Assembly: GCA_030263595.1 (NCBI GenBank)
Contig: SZPG01000038.1
Span: 1 to 49,083, forward strand
DNA: 49,083 bases
Reading direction: 5' to 3'
Source: Chloroflexi bacterium CFX6
Lineage (GTDB): Bacteria; Chloroflexota; Anaerolineae; Anaerolineales; Villigracilaceae
The notes under the pieces are model-generated. The model searched no databases and was not told where the DNA came from. It saw nothing but the letters and a program-made list of their open reading frames with translations. Every line of letters begins with the position of its first letter. Position 1 is the stretch's first letter. A program made the position numbers and the translations under genes. Positions 23,095 to 30,940 of this stretch are shown here, piece by piece.

Positions 23095-24285
23095 ATGCCC
23101 ATCCGTTTGCTCTCCCCCGAGGTCGCGTCGCAGATCGCCGCAGGCGAGGTGATCGAGCGTCCCGCGTCGGTGGTCAAGGAATTGCTGGAAAACTCTTTGG
23201 ATGCGGGCGCGAAGTCCGTGACGATCGCAATCGAGGAGGCTGGGAGGAGGCTGATCGAAGTGGCGGACGATGGAAGCGGCATTCCCTCCTCCGAACTTGA
23301 GCTCGCTGTCTCGCGTCACGCGACCTCGAAACTGGCTCGCTCCGAGGATCTTTTTTCCATCTCCACGCTTGGGTTCCGCGGGGAGGCGCTGGCTTCGATC
23401 GGATCGGTGTCGCGGATGACGATCGCTTCACGCGTGGAAAACGAGAAGGAGGGCGCGCGGTTGAAGGTGGAGGGAGGCAAGGCGGAAAAGCCGACCAAAG
23501 TCGGCGCCGCAATAGGAACAACCGTGCGCGTGGAGGATCTGTTCTATAACGTCCCCGCGCGTTTGAAATTTTTGAAGACCGACGTGACCGAACGACGCGC
23601 CATTGATGCGCTGGTTACGCGGTATGCGCTGGCGTATCCCGATAAACGCTTCAAATTGACCGATGGAAAGAACGTCAGCCTGCACACCTCAGGCGACGGC
23701 GACCGGCGCGCCATCCTTGCCGCGCTATACGGCGTGGACGCGGCAAAGCAGATGCTCGAAGTGACGGCGGAGGAGGACGGTTATCGTCTGACCGGTTTCA
23801 TCAGTCCCATTTCGTTGACTCGTTCCAACCGCAGGGAGATCACGTTCTTTATCAATGGGCGCTGGGTGCACGAGATCGCGCTCAACACCGCCCTGTTACA
23901 GGCGTATCACACAATGCTGATGGTGGGACGCTTTCCGTTGACCGCGCTGTTCCTCGAAATGGATCCGAAGGACGTGGACGTAAACGTGCATCCCGCGAAA
24001 GCCGAAGTCCGTTTCAGGGATCAGGATAAGGTCTTTAGTTTCGTGCAGCGATCCATCCGCAAGGCATTGCTGGCATACTCTCCCGTTCCGAACGTTGCGC
24101 CGAGCCTGTGGGGGACGACGAGGACCGCGCCCTCGGAACCGAGGCAATCTTCCGTTGGGTTGGATTGGGCGATCGGGCATGACGAGATGCCAGAGGGCAG
24201 CGATCAGTTATCAGTAAACAGTGATCAGTTATCAGTAAACAGTGATCGGAAATACCTGCACCCGGCGCAAGCGCAGATGTTGTAA
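23095..24285 (+). CDS. mutL: MutL, N-terminal ATPase part (frame lost before C-terminal domain)
   Basis: MutL couples MutS mismatch recognition to strand incision. This segment holds the GHKL ATPase: ELLENSLDAGA (Glu32-Asn33), DDGSGIP, ATSKL, LGFRGEALASI, and the S5-type transducer domain (NGRWVHEIALNTALLQAY, MDPKDVDVNVHPAKAEVRF). The linker contains six tandem 7-mers (24202-24243), after which the frame runs to a stop as SDRKYLHPAQAQML. The C-terminal domain continues in another frame from about 24285. As given, the product is 396 residues and lacks the dimerisation and nuclease domain. One added base, two 7-mers fewer, or an assembly correction would give a full-length MutL. Confidence 0.9.
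   Translation: MPIRLLSPEVASQIAAGEVIERPASVVKELLENSLDAGAKSVTIAIEEAGRRLIEVADDGSGIPSSELELAVSRHATSKLARSEDLFSISTLGFRGEALASIGSVSRMTIASRVENEKEGARLKVEGGKAEKPTKVGAAIGTTVRVEDLFYNVPARLKFLKTDVTERRAIDALVTRYALAYPDKRFKLTDGKNVSLHTSGDGDRRAILAALYGVDAAKQMLEVTAEEDGYRLTGFISPISLTRSNRREITFFINGRWVHEIALNTALLQAYHTMLMVGRFPLTALFLEMDPKDVDVNVHPAKAEVRFRDQDKVFSFVQRSIRKALLAYSPVPNVAPSLWGTTRTAPSEPRQSSVGLDWAIGHDEMPEGSDQLSVNSDQLSVNSDRKYLHPAQAQML
24202..24249 (+). repeat. 7-mer array at the mutL frame break
   Basis: Units GATCAGT-TATCAGT-AAACAGT occur twice in order (24202-24243), then GATCGG. Because a unit is 7 bases, gain or loss of one unit changes frame. Removing two units (AGTAAAC and AGTGATC after TATC) joins the upstream frame to the C-terminal frame without a stop. 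Confidence 0.85.
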
Positions 24286-24299
24286 CTCGTATCCCGTTG

Positions 24300-24875
24300 A
24301 TGCGTCTTGTCGGTCAGATCGGCGCGACGTATCTGGCGGCGGAGGGACCCGATGGGTTGTATCTCATTGACCAGCACGCCGCGCACGAGAGGGTGCTGTT
24401 CGAGAAGTTGATGACGCAGCACGCGATGAAGAAGGTGCCGTCGCAGGCGTTGTTGAACCCCGAAGTGGTGACCGTCCCGCCGGGGGCGGCTAAATTACTG
24501 ATGGAACAATTGCCGGTGTTGAATCATTTTGGTTTTGACGTGGAGGAGTTCGGTCCGAACACGTTTCGGGTGCGCGCCATGCCGACTCTCTTCGTGGGGA
24601 GCGATCCCGCCGCCGCGTTGCGCGCCCTGGTCGAGGACTTCGAAGAGGACGAGTCGCCGTTGCAGAATGAGATCGAAGCCAAACTCGCGGCGCGCGTCTG
24701 CAAGCGGATGGCGGTCAAGGGCGGGCAGGCGTTATCGCCTGAGGAACAGCGCGCGCTGCTCAACGACCTCGAAGCCTGCGACTCGCCGCGGACATGCCCG
24801 CATGGGAGACCGACAATGATCCATTTATCGGTGGACATGCTCGAACGTCAATTTGGGAGGCGAGGTGCACGCTAG
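24300..24875 (+). CDS. mutL: MutL, C-terminal dimerisation/endonuclease part
   Basis: Codons open before the ATG at 24300 read TRIPLMRLVGQIG, the normal start of the MutL C-terminal domain. That shows this is the other half of the same gene and not an independent one. The segment carries the metal-binding endonuclease motif DQHA(X)2E(X)4E and the CPHGRP motif near the end, so it belongs to the nicking class of MutL found in bacteria without MutH. Its last 11 bases overlap the GTG of the diguanylate cyclase gene. Whether it is translated alone is unknown. Confidence 0.85.
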   Translation: MRLVGQIGATYLAAEGPDGLYLIDQHAAHERVLFEKLMTQHAMKKVPSQALLNPEVVTVPPGAAKLLMEQLPVLNHFGFDVEEFGPNTFRVRAMPTLFVGSDPAAALRALVEDFEEDESPLQNEIEAKLAARVCKRMAVKGGQALSPEEQRALLNDLEACDSPRTCPHGRPTMIHLSVDMLERQFGRRGAR

Positions 24876-25503
24876 TAACGGTCTGGATGAAAGGTGCCGA
24901 AAACTTCTGGAAGACTTCCAGAAATTGGAGGTCGAGTATCAGAAGACGAAGCGCGCCCTGGAGATCCGGGAGATCGAGGTGCGGGCGATCCTGGCGCAGG
25001 CGCACGAACTGGCGAACACGGACGTGCTGACCTTCCTGCCGAACCGCCGCAAGATCATCTCCAGCCTGCAGGAGGAGGTCATCCGTTCGAACCGTTACGG
25101 CTCCCCGCTCTCGATCTCGATCCTCGATCTCGATCATTTCAAGAAGGTGAACGATACCTACGGTCACACGGCCGGTGACGAGGTGCTGCGCAATGTCGCC
25201 GCGCGCCTGCGAACCCACATCCGCCATCCCGACATGATCGGGCGGTACGGCGGCGAGGAGTTTTTGATCGTCCTGCCGAATAGCCAGATGCAAGCCGCGG
25301 CGGAACAAGCCTCGCGCCTGTGTCAGCAGGTTCGGAATCTCCAAATTGACGTAAATGAAACCATCCTGTCCGTGACCATCAGCATCGGGGTCGCGCAGTT
25401 CAGGATCGGGCAGGAGAATTGGGAGGCATTTCTCCACCGCGCGGACGAGGCAATGTACCAGGCGAAGGATCAGGGGCGGGATCGCTGGGCGGTGGCGGAG
25501 TAA
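24865..25503 (+). CDS. Diguanylate cyclase (GGDEF) with coiled-coil N-terminus
   Basis: Makes cyclic di-GMP from two GTP. The GTG start with GGAGG just upstream gives 212 residues. A helical coiled coil (about 8-50) is followed by the GGDEF domain: NTDVLTFLPNRR, ILDLDHFKKVND, the active site GGEEF (129-133), and VTISIGVAQF. An inhibitory I-site RxxD (RHPD, 120-123) lies five residues before GGEEF, so product feedback is expected. No sensor domain is present; activity would depend on dimerisation through the coiled coil. It overlaps mutL and ends in a bidirectional terminator. Confidence 0.93.
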   Translation: MHASNGLDERCRKLLEDFQKLEVEYQKTKRALEIREIEVRAILAQAHELANTDVLTFLPNRRKIISSLQEEVIRSNRYGSPLSISILDLDHFKKVNDTYGHTAGDEVLRNVAARLRTHIRHPDMIGRYGGEEFLIVLPNSQMQAAAEQASRLCQQVRNLQIDVNETILSVTISIGVAQFRIGQENWEAFLHRADEAMYQAKDQGRDRWAVAE

Positions 25504-25517
25504 TAAAGTTGAACAAC

Positions 25518-25559
25518 AAAAAACAGGCGACCTCTCAACGGGTCGCCTGTTTTGCTTTT
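25518..25559. terminator. Bidirectional terminator, diguanylate cyclase / dnaK
   Basis: Stem ACAGGCGACC/GGTCGCCTGT (25523-25532, 25541-25550), followed by TTTGCTTTTG on the plus strand and by TTTTTGTTG on the minus strand. It lies between the two convergent stops. Confidence 0.9.
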
Positions 25560-25560
25560 G

Positions 25561-27450
25561 TTACTCTTTCACTTCGCCGTCAATCACATCGCCGTCGCTC
25601 GGCGGGGGAGTGGACGGTCTGCCCGGCGCTTCGGGTTGGGGTTGCCCCTGCGCATAGAGTTGCTGGCTCAAAGCGTGGAACGCCTGCTGCACCTCTTCGC
25701 TCGCTTTTTGGATGCGCCCGAGGTCGTCCGTTTGCGCGGCGGACTTGAGGTCGTTGATCTTGGTCTCGATCTCGCCGCGTTCAACGGAGGGGACCTTGTC
25801 GCCCAGATCGCGCAGCGCCTTTTCGGTCTGATACACGAGGCTGTCCGCCGTGTTCCTGGCATCAATCAACTCGCGGCGCTTGCGGTCTTCCTTTTCATGC
25901 TGCCGCGCCTCGTTGACCATGCGTTCGATGTCGCTCTTGTTCAAATTCGTGGAGGCGGTGATCGTGACCTTCTGTTCCTTGCCGGTGGCTTTATCCTTGG
26001 CGGTCACGTTCAGGATGCCGTTGGCGTCAATATCGAACGTCACTTCCACCTGTGGGGTGCCGCGCAGCGCGGGCGGGATGCCGTCCAGCCGGAAGCGTCC
26101 AAGCGACATGTTATCGTTCGCCATTGGGCGTTCGCCCTGCAGGACGTGGATATCCACTGCGGTCTGATTGTCCGCGGCGGTGGAATAAGTCTCGGTCTTG
26201 CGAACGGGGATGGTCGTGTTGCGCTCGATCATCTTGGTCATCACGCCGCCGAGCGTTTCGACGCCCAGGGAAAGCGGAGTCACATCGAGCAGGAGGATGT
26301 CCTTGACTTCGCCGCCCAGCACGCCGCCCTGGATTGCCGCGCCGACCGCGACCACCTCATCCGGGTTCACGCCCTTGTTCGGCTCCTTGCCGTCCGTCAA
26401 CTTGCGCACCAGGTCCTGTACCATCGGCATACGGGTCGCGCCGCCCACCAGCACCACTTCATCGAGTTTGCCCGCGTCCATGCCCGCATCCTTCAACGCG
26501 GCTTCGAACGGTTTGCGACAGCGTTCGAGCAGATCTTCGGTCATTTGCTCGAACTTGGCGCGCGTCAGTTTCAACTGCATGTGCTTCGGTCCGCTGGCGT
26601 CGGCGGTGACGTACGGCAGGTTGATCTCCGTCTCCATCACGGACGAGAGTTCGATCTTGGCTTTCTCCGCGGCTTCACGCAGGCGCTGCAACGCCTGTCG
26701 GTCGTTGCGAAGGTCAATGCCCTGCTCCTTTTTGAACTCGTCCGCCGCCCAGTTGACGATGCGCTGGTCCCAGTCGTCGCCGCCGAGGTGCGTATCGCCG
26801 TTCGTGGCTTTGACTTCGATCACGCCCTCGCCCACTTCCAAAATTGAAACGTCGAACGTGCCGCCGCCGAGGTCGAAGACGAGGATCGTCTCGTCCTTCT
26901 TCTTATCGAGACCATACGCCAGCGCGGAGGCAGTCGGCTCATTGATGATGCGCATCACCTCCAGACCTGCGATCTTGCCCGCGTCCTTGGTGGCTTGCCT
27001 CTGGCTGTCGTTGAAATACGCCGGGACGGTGATGACCGCCTGCGCGACAGGCTGACCCAGATACGCCTCCGCATCCGCCTTCAACTTGCCCAGCACCATG
27101 GCGCTGATCTCCTGCGGGGAGTATTGGCGGTTCGTCACGGGGATCTTCACGCGCACGTCGTCCGAAGGTCCCTTCACAACATTAAAGGAAACCATCTTGC
27201 GTTCGGTCTCGGTTTCGTCGAAGTGACGACCGATGAAGCGCTTGATGGAATAGATCGTATTCTCGGAGTTGACGACCGCCTGCCGCTTCGCGGTCTGACC
27301 GACGAGTCGTTCTCCGTTTTTATTGAAGGCAACAACCGAGGGGCAGAGTCTGCCTCCCTCCGCGGTCGAAATGACGGTCGGCTGTCCACCTTCCATCACA
27401 GCCACCACAGAGTTGGTCGTGCCCAGGTCAATGCCGATGATTTTGCCCAT
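25561..27450 (-). CDS. dnaK: DnaK, Hsp70 chaperone
   Basis: ATP-driven chaperone. The start [14 protein letters not shown] is preceded by AAGGAG and gives 629 residues, the family norm; longer in-frame starts lie within a repeat. The nucleotide-binding domain shows [25 protein letters not shown] and [12 protein letters not shown]. The substrate domain follows ([47 protein letters not shown]). The C-terminal lid ends in a Pro-rich tail and an acidic VIDGEVKE instead of the usual EEVD-like end. grpE and dnaJ are not beside it. No CIRCE element is visible upstream. Confidence 0.97.
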   Translation of the reverse strand: MGKIIGIDLGTTNSVVAVMEGGQPTVISTAEGGRLCPSVVAFNKNGERLVGQTAKRQAVVNSENTIYSIKRFIGRHFDETETERKMVSFNVVKGPSDDVRVKIPVTNRQYSPQEISAMVLGKLKADAEAYLGQPVAQAVITVPAYFNDSQRQATKDAGKIAGLEVMRIINEPTASALAYGLDKKKDETILVFDLGGGTFDVSILEVGEGVIEVKATNGDTHLGGDDWDQRIVNWAADEFKKEQGIDLRNDRQALQRLREAAEKAKIELSSVMETEINLPYVTADASGPKHMQLKLTRAKFEQMTEDLLERCRKPFEAALKDAGMDAGKLDEVVLVGGATRMPMVQDLVRKLTDGKEPNKGVNPDEVVAVGAAIQGGVLGGEVKDILLLDVTPLSLGVETLGGVMTKMIERNTTIPVRKTETYSTAADNQTAVDIHVLQGERPMANDNMSLGRFRLDGIPPALRGTPQVEVTFDIDANGILNVTAKDKATGKEQKVTITASTNLNKSDIERMVNEARQHEKEDRKRRELIDARNTADSLVYQTEKALRDLGDKVPSVERGEIETKINDLKSAAQTDDLGRIQKASEEVQQAFHALSQQLYAQGQPQPEAPGRPSTPPPSDGDVIDGEVKE

Positions 27451-27468
27451 GAGATGCTCCTTGTAACC

Positions 27469-27551
27469 GTCATTGCGAGCGAGCCTTAAGGCGAGTGAAG
27501 CAATCCCCGTATTAATTAGGAGATTGCTTCGGGCTGCGCCCTCGCAATGAC
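27469..27551. repeat. Dispersed palindromic repeat (CATTGCGAGC family), copy 1
   Basis: Bounded by GTCATTGCGAG and CTCGCAATGAC in inverted orientation, with GAAGCAATC/GATTGCTTC internal arms. Related copies lie at 37511-37585 and 42018-42126, and a partial one at 43541-43573. This copy lies in the dnaK leader. Confidence 0.8.
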
Positions 27552-27632
27552 ATAAAATCTTCCACATCTTACCCGCCTAATGCAAGAAAACTGTTAACGG
27601 CTCGTAGAAGTTGAATTGGATTTGCCCCCCGA

Positions 27633-27655
27633 CCCCTCTCCTGAGAGGAGAGGGG
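27633..27655. repeat. Hairpin CCCCTCTCCT/AGGAGAGGGG
   Basis: A perfect 10-bp stem with loop GAG directly beside the stop of the lipoprotein gene (27658). It has no T run, so it resembles a dispersed hairpin repeat more than a terminator. Confidence 0.6.
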
Positions 27656-27657
27656 AA

Positions 27658-28401
27658 CTACGGTTCGCTGATGGTGACCCAATCGAACACGGCAACGACG
27701 GGGACATTTTCGAATGAAGACGCGGCAAGTCCCGCTTTTCCTTCGGTGAGTTCGTAACGCGAGACATCCACGCTGCGAACGAGAACCCCGTTGATGAAAA
27801 GTTGAAGGACCGCGCCGGAACAGGTCAGACCGATTTGTTGCGTTTCGCCGCTTTGACCGATCTGTTTGGACGAACCTTCAATGATGGGGAGGTACTCGGC
27901 GACGCCAATGGAAAGCCATTTTCCGTACAGGACGTTGTACGCGCCGTCGGTGGAGACGTTATATTCGAACCATCCATCCGTTTCGCTGTAGCGGCAGACC
28001 AGGCCGAAGAACGCGGGGCTGAGCGCGCTGTTGACGAACTGCGTTTCCAATCGCACGTCGGCGTAATCCTGCGCGCCGTACAACGCGTAAAGCCACGTGT
28101 GAGGGGAATCCATCTGGAGGCGGAGGGAGTTGTCCTCCGTGGAGACGTTGGGGACCGCCTCGTTCCCTGCCTGCAGGATGACCCAGCCCGCGAGGGACGA
28201 GTCAAATTGATTGGTAAAGAAACGCGGCAGCGGAGTCGGGGACGGCTCGAGGGTGGGAGTCGGTTCGGGGGTGTTGGTGGCAGGTATGGGCGTGGGAGGA
28301 AGCGTCGCGGTTGGAAGGAGGGTAGGTTCGGGAGTTTGAGTCGCTGTCGCTGGCTGGCAGGCGGCGAGGAGGATGAGACATCCAAAGAGGAATTTTTTCA
28401 T
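27658..28401 (-). CDS. Lipoprotein with Thr/Pro linker and lectin-like domain
   Basis: The signal peptide ends in LILLAACQP (lipobox Cys about 15). A Thr/Pro-rich linker follows to about residue 60, then a domain of about 185 residues with a concanavalin/LamG-like beta pattern (FDSSLAGWVILQAGN, LETQFVN, GLVCRYSETDGWFEYNV, LTCSGAVLQLFINGVLV, GKAGLAASSF). Such domains bind carbohydrate or act as structural adaptors; the ligand is unknown. TATAAG lies 7 bases before the ATG, which suggests leaderless expression. It follows tmRNA on the same strand after a hairpin. Confidence 0.8.
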   Translation of the reverse strand: MKKFLFGCLILLAACQPATATQTPEPTLLPTATLPPTPIPATNTPEPTPTLEPSPTPLPRFFTNQFDSSLAGWVILQAGNEAVPNVSTEDNSLRLQMDSPHTWLYALYGAQDYADVRLETQFVNSALSPAFFGLVCRYSETDGWFEYNVSTDGAYNVLYGKWLSIGVAEYLPIIEGSSKQIGQSGETQQIGLTCSGAVLQLFINGVLVRSVDVSRYELTEGKAGLAASSFENVPVVAVFDWVTISEP

Positions 28402-28418
28402 GGCGCTTCTTATAACAC

Positions 28419-28446
28419 AAATGTCCAGCGCGCAGGCTGGACATTT
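28419..28446 (-). terminator. Hairpin at the tmRNA 3' end
   Basis: AAATGTCCAGC (28419-28429) and GCTGGACATTT (28436-28446) form a perfect 11-bp stem just after the tmRNA 3' end, followed on the minus strand by GTGTTATAAG. It probably ends the tmRNA transcript. The same stretch holds the TATAAG box of the lipoprotein gene. Confidence 0.6.
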
Positions 28447-28451
28447 GGAGG

Positions 28452-28844
28452 TGGAGATGCCGGGAATTGAACCCGGGTCCGAAAGATTCGACCCTCGGAA
28501 ATCTACGAGCGTAGTCGGTCAACTGCCGTAAGGCGTGTCATCGCAGGGGTCTCGTCCGACAGGAACTCCCTGCGACCAGCCGCTGGTCTTTCGCGCATGT
28601 AGCGGCGTCGTGCGCGGCACTCCACCTTTGTCTCGCCCGATCCGTCACCCGGCGGAGAGCGGTGCCGGCGGACGCGTGGCGCCTTGGCGCCACGACTGCT
28701 ATGATCTCGTCACACTAGGCGGCGAGGGGCATGGCAGCGTAGGAAGTGCGGTTGGCACTTGATTGTTTGCGCTGAGTTTACGAGTTCGGCGCCTCTCGGC
28801 TCGCATTCCGGGACCAGCCTCTCCCGTCGAAGCCTGTCATCCCC
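28452..28844 (-). ncRNA. ssrA: tmRNA (ssrA)
   Basis: The 5' end reads GGGGAUGACAGGCUUCGACGGG, hallmark of tmRNA; the 3' end has a T-arm (CCGGGUUCAAUUCCCGG) and an acceptor strand CAUCUCC pairing with GGGGAUG. CCA is not fully encoded (ACC, then T). Length is about 393 nt. The tag region follows TAAACTCAGC (complement of 28750-28785). From GCA the first frame reads ANNQVPTALPT without a -LAA end, while the neighbouring frame ends in SYAAMPLAA and TAG, the expected tag terminus. One missing base near AAACAATC would reconcile them (ANK-like start). tmRNA with SmpB rescues stalled ribosomes. Confidence 0.93.
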
Positions 28845-28907
28845 GAAGTAACGCGGTTCCTCGTCCTTGAATGAAGCGGGGACACAACTCGCGTTAGATG
28901 CGCCCGT

Positions 28908-28916
28908 ATTATAGCA
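28908..28916 (-). promoter_or_regulatory. Extended -10 promoter of tmRNA
   Basis: Minus-strand TGCTATAAT, a consensus -10 with TG extension, about 63 bases before the mature tmRNA 5' end. A precursor with a 5' leader of about 55 nt, trimmed as is usual by RNase P, is implied. The -35 is weak. Confidence 0.55.
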
Positions 28917-28944
28917 TAACAGCGCAGTTGCAATGCGCTTCATC

Positions 28945-28973
28945 TTGCTCTTGTGACTGCTTTATGCTAGACT
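28945..28973 (+). promoter_or_regulatory. Promoter of the REC-CpaE / Sir2 / kinase operon
   Basis: TTGCTC (28945-28950), 17-base spacer, TAGACT (28968-28973) with a TG extension, and a GGAAGGAA ribosome site before the ATG at 28998. Divergent from tmRNA. Confidence 0.45.
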
Positions 28974-28997
28974 GTTGGTCGGGAAGGAACGCTTTTT

Positions 28998-30167
28998 ATG
29001 GCTGACAAGATACTCATCGTTGACGACGACCTGGATACCCTTCGGCTGGTAGGGTTGATGCTTCAGCGCCAGGGGTATCAGATCAGCGCGGCGACCAACG
29101 GGCAGCAGGGGCTGGACAAGGCGTTCGAGGAGGACCCGGACCTGATCCTGCTCGACGTGATGATGCCGGATATGGACGGTTACGAGGTCACGCGCCGCCT
29201 GAGGCAGAATCCTTCCACGGCTGAAACGCCCATTTTGATGTTCACGGCGAAGTCGCAACTCGACGACAAGGTGATCGGCTTCGAGGTGGGGGCAAACGAT
29301 TACCTGACCAAACCGACGCATCCCTCCGAATTGCAGGCGCGCGTGAAAACGCTGCTGGCGCGCGCGGGAGATAGAAAGGAAAAAGTCTCATCCGGTGGGG
29401 GGGATGGGAGCCGCGGATACGTGATCGGCATTTTGAGCGCGCGCGGCGGGCTGGGCATCACCACGCTGGCGGCGAACCTGGCGGCGGGGTTGTTGAGCAA
29501 GAGCCGGAGCGAGGTGATCGTCGCCGAGATGTTGCCCGGTCAGGGTTCCCTCGCGCTGGAATTGGGATTGAATTCCACGAAGGGATTGGTGGATCTGCTC
29601 GGTTTGGGCAGGGTCAGCGAAGTGACGCGCGATAAACTTCGCGAATCGCTCACTCATCACGATTCGGGACTCAAACTGTTGCTTGCCTCGGATCGCCCGC
29701 GGGATATGCACCTGATCAACCAGGTGGCGAATTACGAAGCGGTGGTCTCCAATCTTGCCGGGCTCGCCCGTTTCCTCGTTTTGGATCTGGGTGTGGGCAT
29801 TCAGCCTTTTGCGCCGAAGATCCTTCCGCGTTGCAATGAAGTGTTGGTCCTGCTCGAGGGCGTTCCCAACACCATCATCCGCACCCGCGCGCTGATCGAG
29901 GACATCGCCTCGTTGGGCGTCAACAAGCGGAATATCAACGTCATCCTGAACAACCGCGTCCGTTCGGATACGCAACTGCCCTCCAGCCAGGTGCAGGACA
30001 AACTCGAATACGAGGTCATCGGCACGCTGACCCCCGCGCCGGAATTGTTCGTGCAAGCCACGCGCTTGCAAACGCCGGCGATCCTGTGCCAGCCCGAAAG
30101 CCTGACGGCGCGCCAGGTCGGCAAACTGGTTGACTTTATCATGGAGCGAGAGGCATTGCCTCGATGA
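28998..30167 (+). CDS. Response-regulator receiver fused to CpaE/TadZ-like ATPase domain
   Basis: The 389-residue protein has a receiver domain (1-120; acidic pocket D9-D11, phosphoacceptor D53 in LILLDVMMPDMDGYE, Lys in YLTKP) joined through a Gly-rich linker to a MinD/ParA-type domain. CpaE/TadZ proteins place the Tad/Flp pilus machine. The P-loop is degenerate: ILSARGGLGITT lacks both the signature Lys and the P-loop Lys, as in several TadZ proteins, so ATP hydrolysis is doubtful. The following genes are a Sir2 deacylase (ATGA overlap) and a histidine kinase that could phosphorylate D53. No pilus genes are in the window. Confidence 0.85.
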   Translation: MADKILIVDDDLDTLRLVGLMLQRQGYQISAATNGQQGLDKAFEEDPDLILLDVMMPDMDGYEVTRRLRQNPSTAETPILMFTAKSQLDDKVIGFEVGANDYLTKPTHPSELQARVKTLLARAGDRKEKVSSGGGDGSRGYVIGILSARGGLGITTLAANLAAGLLSKSRSEVIVAEMLPGQGSLALELGLNSTKGLVDLLGLGRVSEVTRDKLRESLTHHDSGLKLLLASDRPRDMHLINQVANYEAVVSNLAGLARFLVLDLGVGIQPFAPKILPRCNEVLVLLEGVPNTIIRTRALIEDIASLGVNKRNINVILNNRVRSDTQLPSSQVQDKLEYEVIGTLTPAPELFVQATRLQTPAILCQPESLTARQVGKLVDFIMEREALPR

Positions 30168-30940
30168 CCTCCTCCCCCCGCACAACCGGGACTGCGCTTG
30201 ACGATGCGGCGGAGTTGTTCCGCCAAGCCAAACGCGTGGTTGTGTTGACCGGGGCGGGAATCTCCACTCCCTCGGGCATACCGGATTTTCGTTCAGAGGG
30301 GACAGGCTTGTGGTCCCGCGATGAACCGCTGGAAGTCGCCTCGCTCAACACGTTCCGCACGCATCCCGAAAGGTTCTTCAAATGGTTCCGCCCATTGGTG
30401 GGGCAGATCTTCAATGCCCAACCCAACGCCGCGCACCTTGCGGTTTCCGAACTGGAGCGCGCAGGGCTGGCGCGGAGCGTCGTCACGCAGAACATAGACG
30501 GTTTGCACCAGAAAGCGGGGTCGAAGCGCGTCATTGAAATGCACGGCACCCTGCAAACGTTATCCTGCACGCGCTGTTTCGAAAAGTTCGATTCGAGAGG
30601 CTTTATCCAGTCCTTCGTTGACGAGGGGACGATCCCTCGCTGCCCGGAGTGCGCCGCGGTCCTGAAACCGGACGTGATCCTGTTCGGGGAGCAGTTGCCG
30701 CAGACAGCGTGGTTCGAGGCGCAGAGGGAATCGCGCAACTGCGACCTGATGGTGGTCGCCGGTTCCTCGCTCGAGGTCCTGCCTGTCGCCGGTCTGCCCA
30801 TGCAGGCTGTGGATCGGGGCGCGCACCTGATCGTCGTCAACAACTCACCCACTTACATAAACGTACGAGCCGACGTCGTCATCATGGACGATGTCGCCTC
30901 GATATTACCCGAAATAGCGAAGCGAGCGCTCCATGGCTGA
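30164..30940 (+). CDS. cobB: Sir2-family NAD-dependent protein deacylase
   Basis: Sirtuins remove acyl groups from protein lysines, consuming NAD and yielding O-acyl-ADP-ribose. The 258 residues show GAGISTPSGIPDFRS (30-44), TQNIDGLH (108-115), catalytic His127 in MHGTL, a Zn ribbon with C135/C138 and C160/C163, and KPDVILFGEQLP. The Ala-Tyr-x-x-Arg that marks desuccinylases is not evident after the Rossmann motif (GTGLWSRDEPLEVAS instead), so plain deacetylation is more likely. The ATG overlaps the previous stop, and its own end overlaps the kinase gene by 8 bp. This is a tight three-gene signalling operon. Confidence 0.94.
   Translation: MTSSPRTTGTALDDAAELFRQAKRVVVLTGAGISTPSGIPDFRSEGTGLWSRDEPLEVASLNTFRTHPERFFKWFRPLVGQIFNAQPNAAHLAVSELERAGLARSVVTQNIDGLHQKAGSKRVIEMHGTLQTLSCTRCFEKFDSRGFIQSFVDEGTIPRCPECAAVLKPDVILFGEQLPQTAWFEAQRESRNCDLMVVAGSSLEVLPVAGLPMQAVDRGAHLIVVNNSPTYINVRADVVIMDDVASILPEIAKRALHG

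Noticed and set aside
27451-27657. CIRCE or other heat-shock operator before dnaK
   Set aside because: No TTAGCACTC-N9-GAGTGCTAA-like repeat is present; the inverted ends there belong to the dispersed CATTGCGAG repeat.
28452-28520. Stand-alone tRNA gene
   Set aside because: The T-arm and acceptor belong to the tRNA-like domain of tmRNA; no separate D-arm or anticodon arm fits.
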